Assembly: GCA_011046055.1 (NCBI GenBank) | Contig: DSBN01000158.1 | Span: forward strand, 1-5,733 | Source: Sediminispirochaeta sp. | GTDB lineage: Bacteria > Spirochaetota > Spirochaetia > DSM-16054 > Sediminispirochaetaceae | DNA length: 5,733 nt | Direction: 5' to 3' | In this document: positions 4,278 to 5,733 of the stretch, in pieces | Numbering within the stretch: the stretch's first letter is position 1 | How the letters are laid out: every line of letters begins with the position of its first letter | Made by a program: the position numbers and the translations under genes | Notes under the pieces: model-generated | Databases searched by the model: none | What the model saw: the letters and a program-made list of their open reading frames with translations, nothing else | Told to the model about the DNA's origin: nothing

Positions 4278-5639
4278 CTATACGTAGCCCTGGTCGATCA
4301 TCGACTGGGCCACCTTGAGAAAACCGGCGATATTCGCCCCGTCTAAGTAGTTGCCCGGCTCGCTGTAGCGTTCGGCGTACTCCAGACTCATATCGTGGAT
4401 GCGGGTCATTATTTTTAGCAGCTCTTTATCCACCTTCTCGCGGCTCCAGGGGATACGCGAGCCGTTTTGGGCCATTTCGAGTCCCGAAACCGCGACACCG
4501 CCGGCGTTGGCCGCCTTGGCCGGGCCGAAGAGCACGCCTTTTTCTTGGAAAAGGTCGACTCCCTCCTCACAGGTGGGCATGTTGGCTCCCTCGACGACCA
4601 TCTTTATCCCGTTGTCCACCAGGTTCTTGGCGTCCTTGGGGTTGATCTCGTTCTCGGTGGCGCAGGGGAAGGCGTAGTCGGCCTTGTGGTTCCAGAGGGG
4701 GTTGAAATTCGTCACATCCGGGTTGTGGTGATACTCGGCGTGGGGATACTTCTCCTTGTACTCGCCGATTCGACCGCGGCGGAAGTTTTTGAGCTCCATG
4801 ACGAACTTCAGCTTCTCCGCGTCGATCCCCTCGGGGTCAAATATATATCCCGAAGAATCGGAGAGGGTGACTACCCTCGCCCCCAATTCGTTGAGTTTCT
4901 CCACCGTGTACTGGGCCACGTTGCCCGATCCGGAGACCAAGCAGGTTTTCCCATCGAACGTCTCTCCCTTGTTCTCAAGAATCCGGGCGGCGTAGTAGAC
5001 CACCCCATATCCGGTAGCCTCGGGGCGCAGAAACGAGCCGCCCCAATTGGTCCCCTTACCGGTCATGGCGCCGCTGAACTGGTTTCGCAGGCGCTTGTAC
5101 TGGCCAAATAGGTAGCCGATCTCCCGGCCGCCGACGCCGATGTCGCCGGCGGGGACGTCGGTATTTTCACCTATATGTCTATACAGCTCGGACATGAAAC
5201 TCTGGCAGAAGCGCATCACCTCCAGATCGCTTTTGCCCTTGGGATCGAAGTCGGAGCCGCCCTTCGCCCCGCCCAGGCTCAGGCTGGTGAGGCTGTTCTT
5301 GAAGGTCTGCTCGAATCCGAGAAACTTCATAATACTCAGGTTTACCGAGGGGTGGAACCGAAGCCCCCCCTTGTAGGGTCCGATGGCGCTGTTCATCTCG
5401 ACGCGAAACCCCCGGTTGATCTGCAGCTGTTCATTGTCGTCTACCCAGGGTACCCGGAACATGATCACCCGCTCCGGCTCTACCATCCGCTCCAGAATTT
5501 TGTGGTAGATAAAATCGGGGAAGGAGTCCATCACTTTTTCAATGGAGCGAAAAACCTCGGTCACCGCTTGAATAAACTCGGGCTGTTTCGGGTTTTTCCG
5601 CCTGGTCTCTTCGAGAATTGCTTCAATGCTTACGAACAT
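4278..5639 (-). CDS. gdhA: glutamate dehydrogenase, hexameric, probably NADP-dependent
   Basis: The 453-residue cytoplasmic enzyme interconverts 2-oxoglutarate plus ammonia and glutamate using NAD(P)H; it is the main low-energy route of ammonia assimilation when ammonia is plentiful. The length matches the bacterial hexameric (E. coli GdhA-type) family. Visible motifs are IGPYKGGLRFHPSVNLSIMK (86-105, with Lys90), FKNSLTSLSLGGAKGGSDFD (113-132, with Lys114 and catalytic-type Lys126), VPAGDIGVGGREIG (162-175, with Asp166), RPEATGYG (205-212), Rossmann SGSGNVA (236-242) and SDSSG (260-264). The last two resemble NADP-type rather than Clostridium NAD-type enzymes, so NADPH use is inferred. I chose ATG 5639 because GGGAGGT (5654-5648) is 8 nt upstream and gives the usual N-terminus; an in-frame ATG at 5684 adds 15 residues but overlaps the promoter. 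It is convergent with the hybrid kinase and monocistronic within the window. Confidence 0.96.
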   Translation of the reverse strand: MFVSIEAILEETRRKNPKQPEFIQAVTEVFRSIEKVMDSFPDFIYHKILERMVEPERVIMFRVPWVDDNEQLQINRGFRVEMNSAIGPYKGGLRFHPSVNLSIMKFLGFEQTFKNSLTSLSLGGAKGGSDFDPKGKSDLEVMRFCQSFMSELYRHIGENTDVPAGDIGVGGREIGYLFGQYKRLRNQFSGAMTGKGTNWGGSFLRPEATGYGVVYYAARILENKGETFDGKTCLVSGSGNVAQYTVEKLNELGARVVTLSDSSGYIFDPEGIDAEKLKFVMELKNFRRGRIGEYKEKYPHAEYHHNPDVTNFNPLWNHKADYAFPCATENEINPKDAKNLVDNGIKMVVEGANMPTCEEGVDLFQEKGVLFGPAKAANAGGVAVSGLEMAQNGSRIPWSREKVDKELLKIMTRIHDMSLEYAERYSEPGNYLDGANIAGFLKVAQSMIDQGYV

Positions 5640-5670
5640 ACGTAGCCACCTCCCTTGTGTTGGTATCACT

Positions 5671-5701
5671 ATTTTAACAAACATGACCCCGCACCTGTCA
5701 A
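5671..5701 (-). promoter_or_regulatory. gdhA: sigma70-type promoter of gdhA
   Basis: A perfect TTGACA on the minus strand (5701-5696) precedes TAAAAT (5676-5671) with a 19-nt spacer; a TTAAAA register at 18 nt is also possible. The transcript would start near 5664 and have a short leader of about 25 nt that carries the GGGAGGT ribosome site. The spacer is longer than optimal, which may indicate help from an activator or modest basal strength. Nothing further is recognised in 5702-5733. Confidence 0.6.
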
Positions 5702-5733
5702 AGGCCTAAGCCATAATATGAGTATTTTTATAT

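Noticed and set aside
4467..5111. A 214-codon open frame on the plus strand
   Set aside because: It is antisense to the conserved core of gdhA, lacks a ribosome site, and its translation shows no family motif.
4280..5647. A 10-base direct repeat, ATACGTAGCC, at both ends of gdhA (4280-4289 and 5638-5647), resembling a target-site duplication
   Set aside because: Several shared 10-mers are expected by chance in a window this size, one copy is partly the gdhA C-terminal codons, and no inverted ends or transposase accompany them.
5640..5684. N-terminal extension of GdhA from an ATG at 5684
   Set aside because: The extra 15 residues overlap the -10 box and ribosome site; ATG 5639 has GGGAGGT at 8 nt and gives the usual family length.

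Overview
This window looks like chromosomal DNA from a free-living anaerobic spirochaete (Spirochaetaceae or a relative). The lineage call rests mainly on the gene cut off by the left edge: its translation follows the layout and several local motifs of the treponemal Msp/Tpr (major outer sheath protein) family. That protein is extremely acidic (about 50 Asp/Glu against 8 Lys/Arg in the 263 visible residues), which would suit a saline or alkaline habitat. Lineage and habitat are inferences. Coding regions are clearly more GC-rich than the spacers.

Layout: (1) 1-791, minus strand, the N-terminal 263 residues of an exported Msp-like outer-membrane protein, with a near-consensus promoter and a 5'-UTR hairpin. 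(2) 792-1343, an AT-rich divergent spacer with promoters in both directions, a perfect 8-bp dyad and a roughly 145-nt leader for the next gene that carries two hairpin/T-tract elements. (3) 1344-2297, plus strand, carbamate kinase arcC, without arcA or arcB beside it. (4) 2382-4126, plus strand, a translationally coupled pair: a stand-alone HPt phosphotransfer protein and a soluble hybrid kinase with the order REC-PAS-HisKA_2-HATPase_c. (5) 4127-4277, a convergent spacer with two long stem-loops, one of them a perfect 22-bp inverted repeat, each about 22 nt past the stop codon of its neighbouring gene. (6) 4278-5639, minus strand, a full-length hexameric-type glutamate dehydrogenase, gdhA, with its own promoter at the right edge.

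Functionally, arcC (ATP from carbamoyl phosphate, releasing ammonia and CO2) and gdhA (ammonia assimilation into glutamate) both handle ammonia, but they are on opposite strands with separate promoters, so no operon is implied. The HPt/hybrid-kinase pair looks like a cytoplasmic phosphorelay module with no DNA-binding output protein in the window. I see no CRISPR array, tRNA, rRNA, transposase or prophage gene. The genes are mostly of ordinary families; the parts most worth a second look are the paired hairpins at 4149-4254, the arcC leader, and the phosphorelay with its altered receiver acidic pair.
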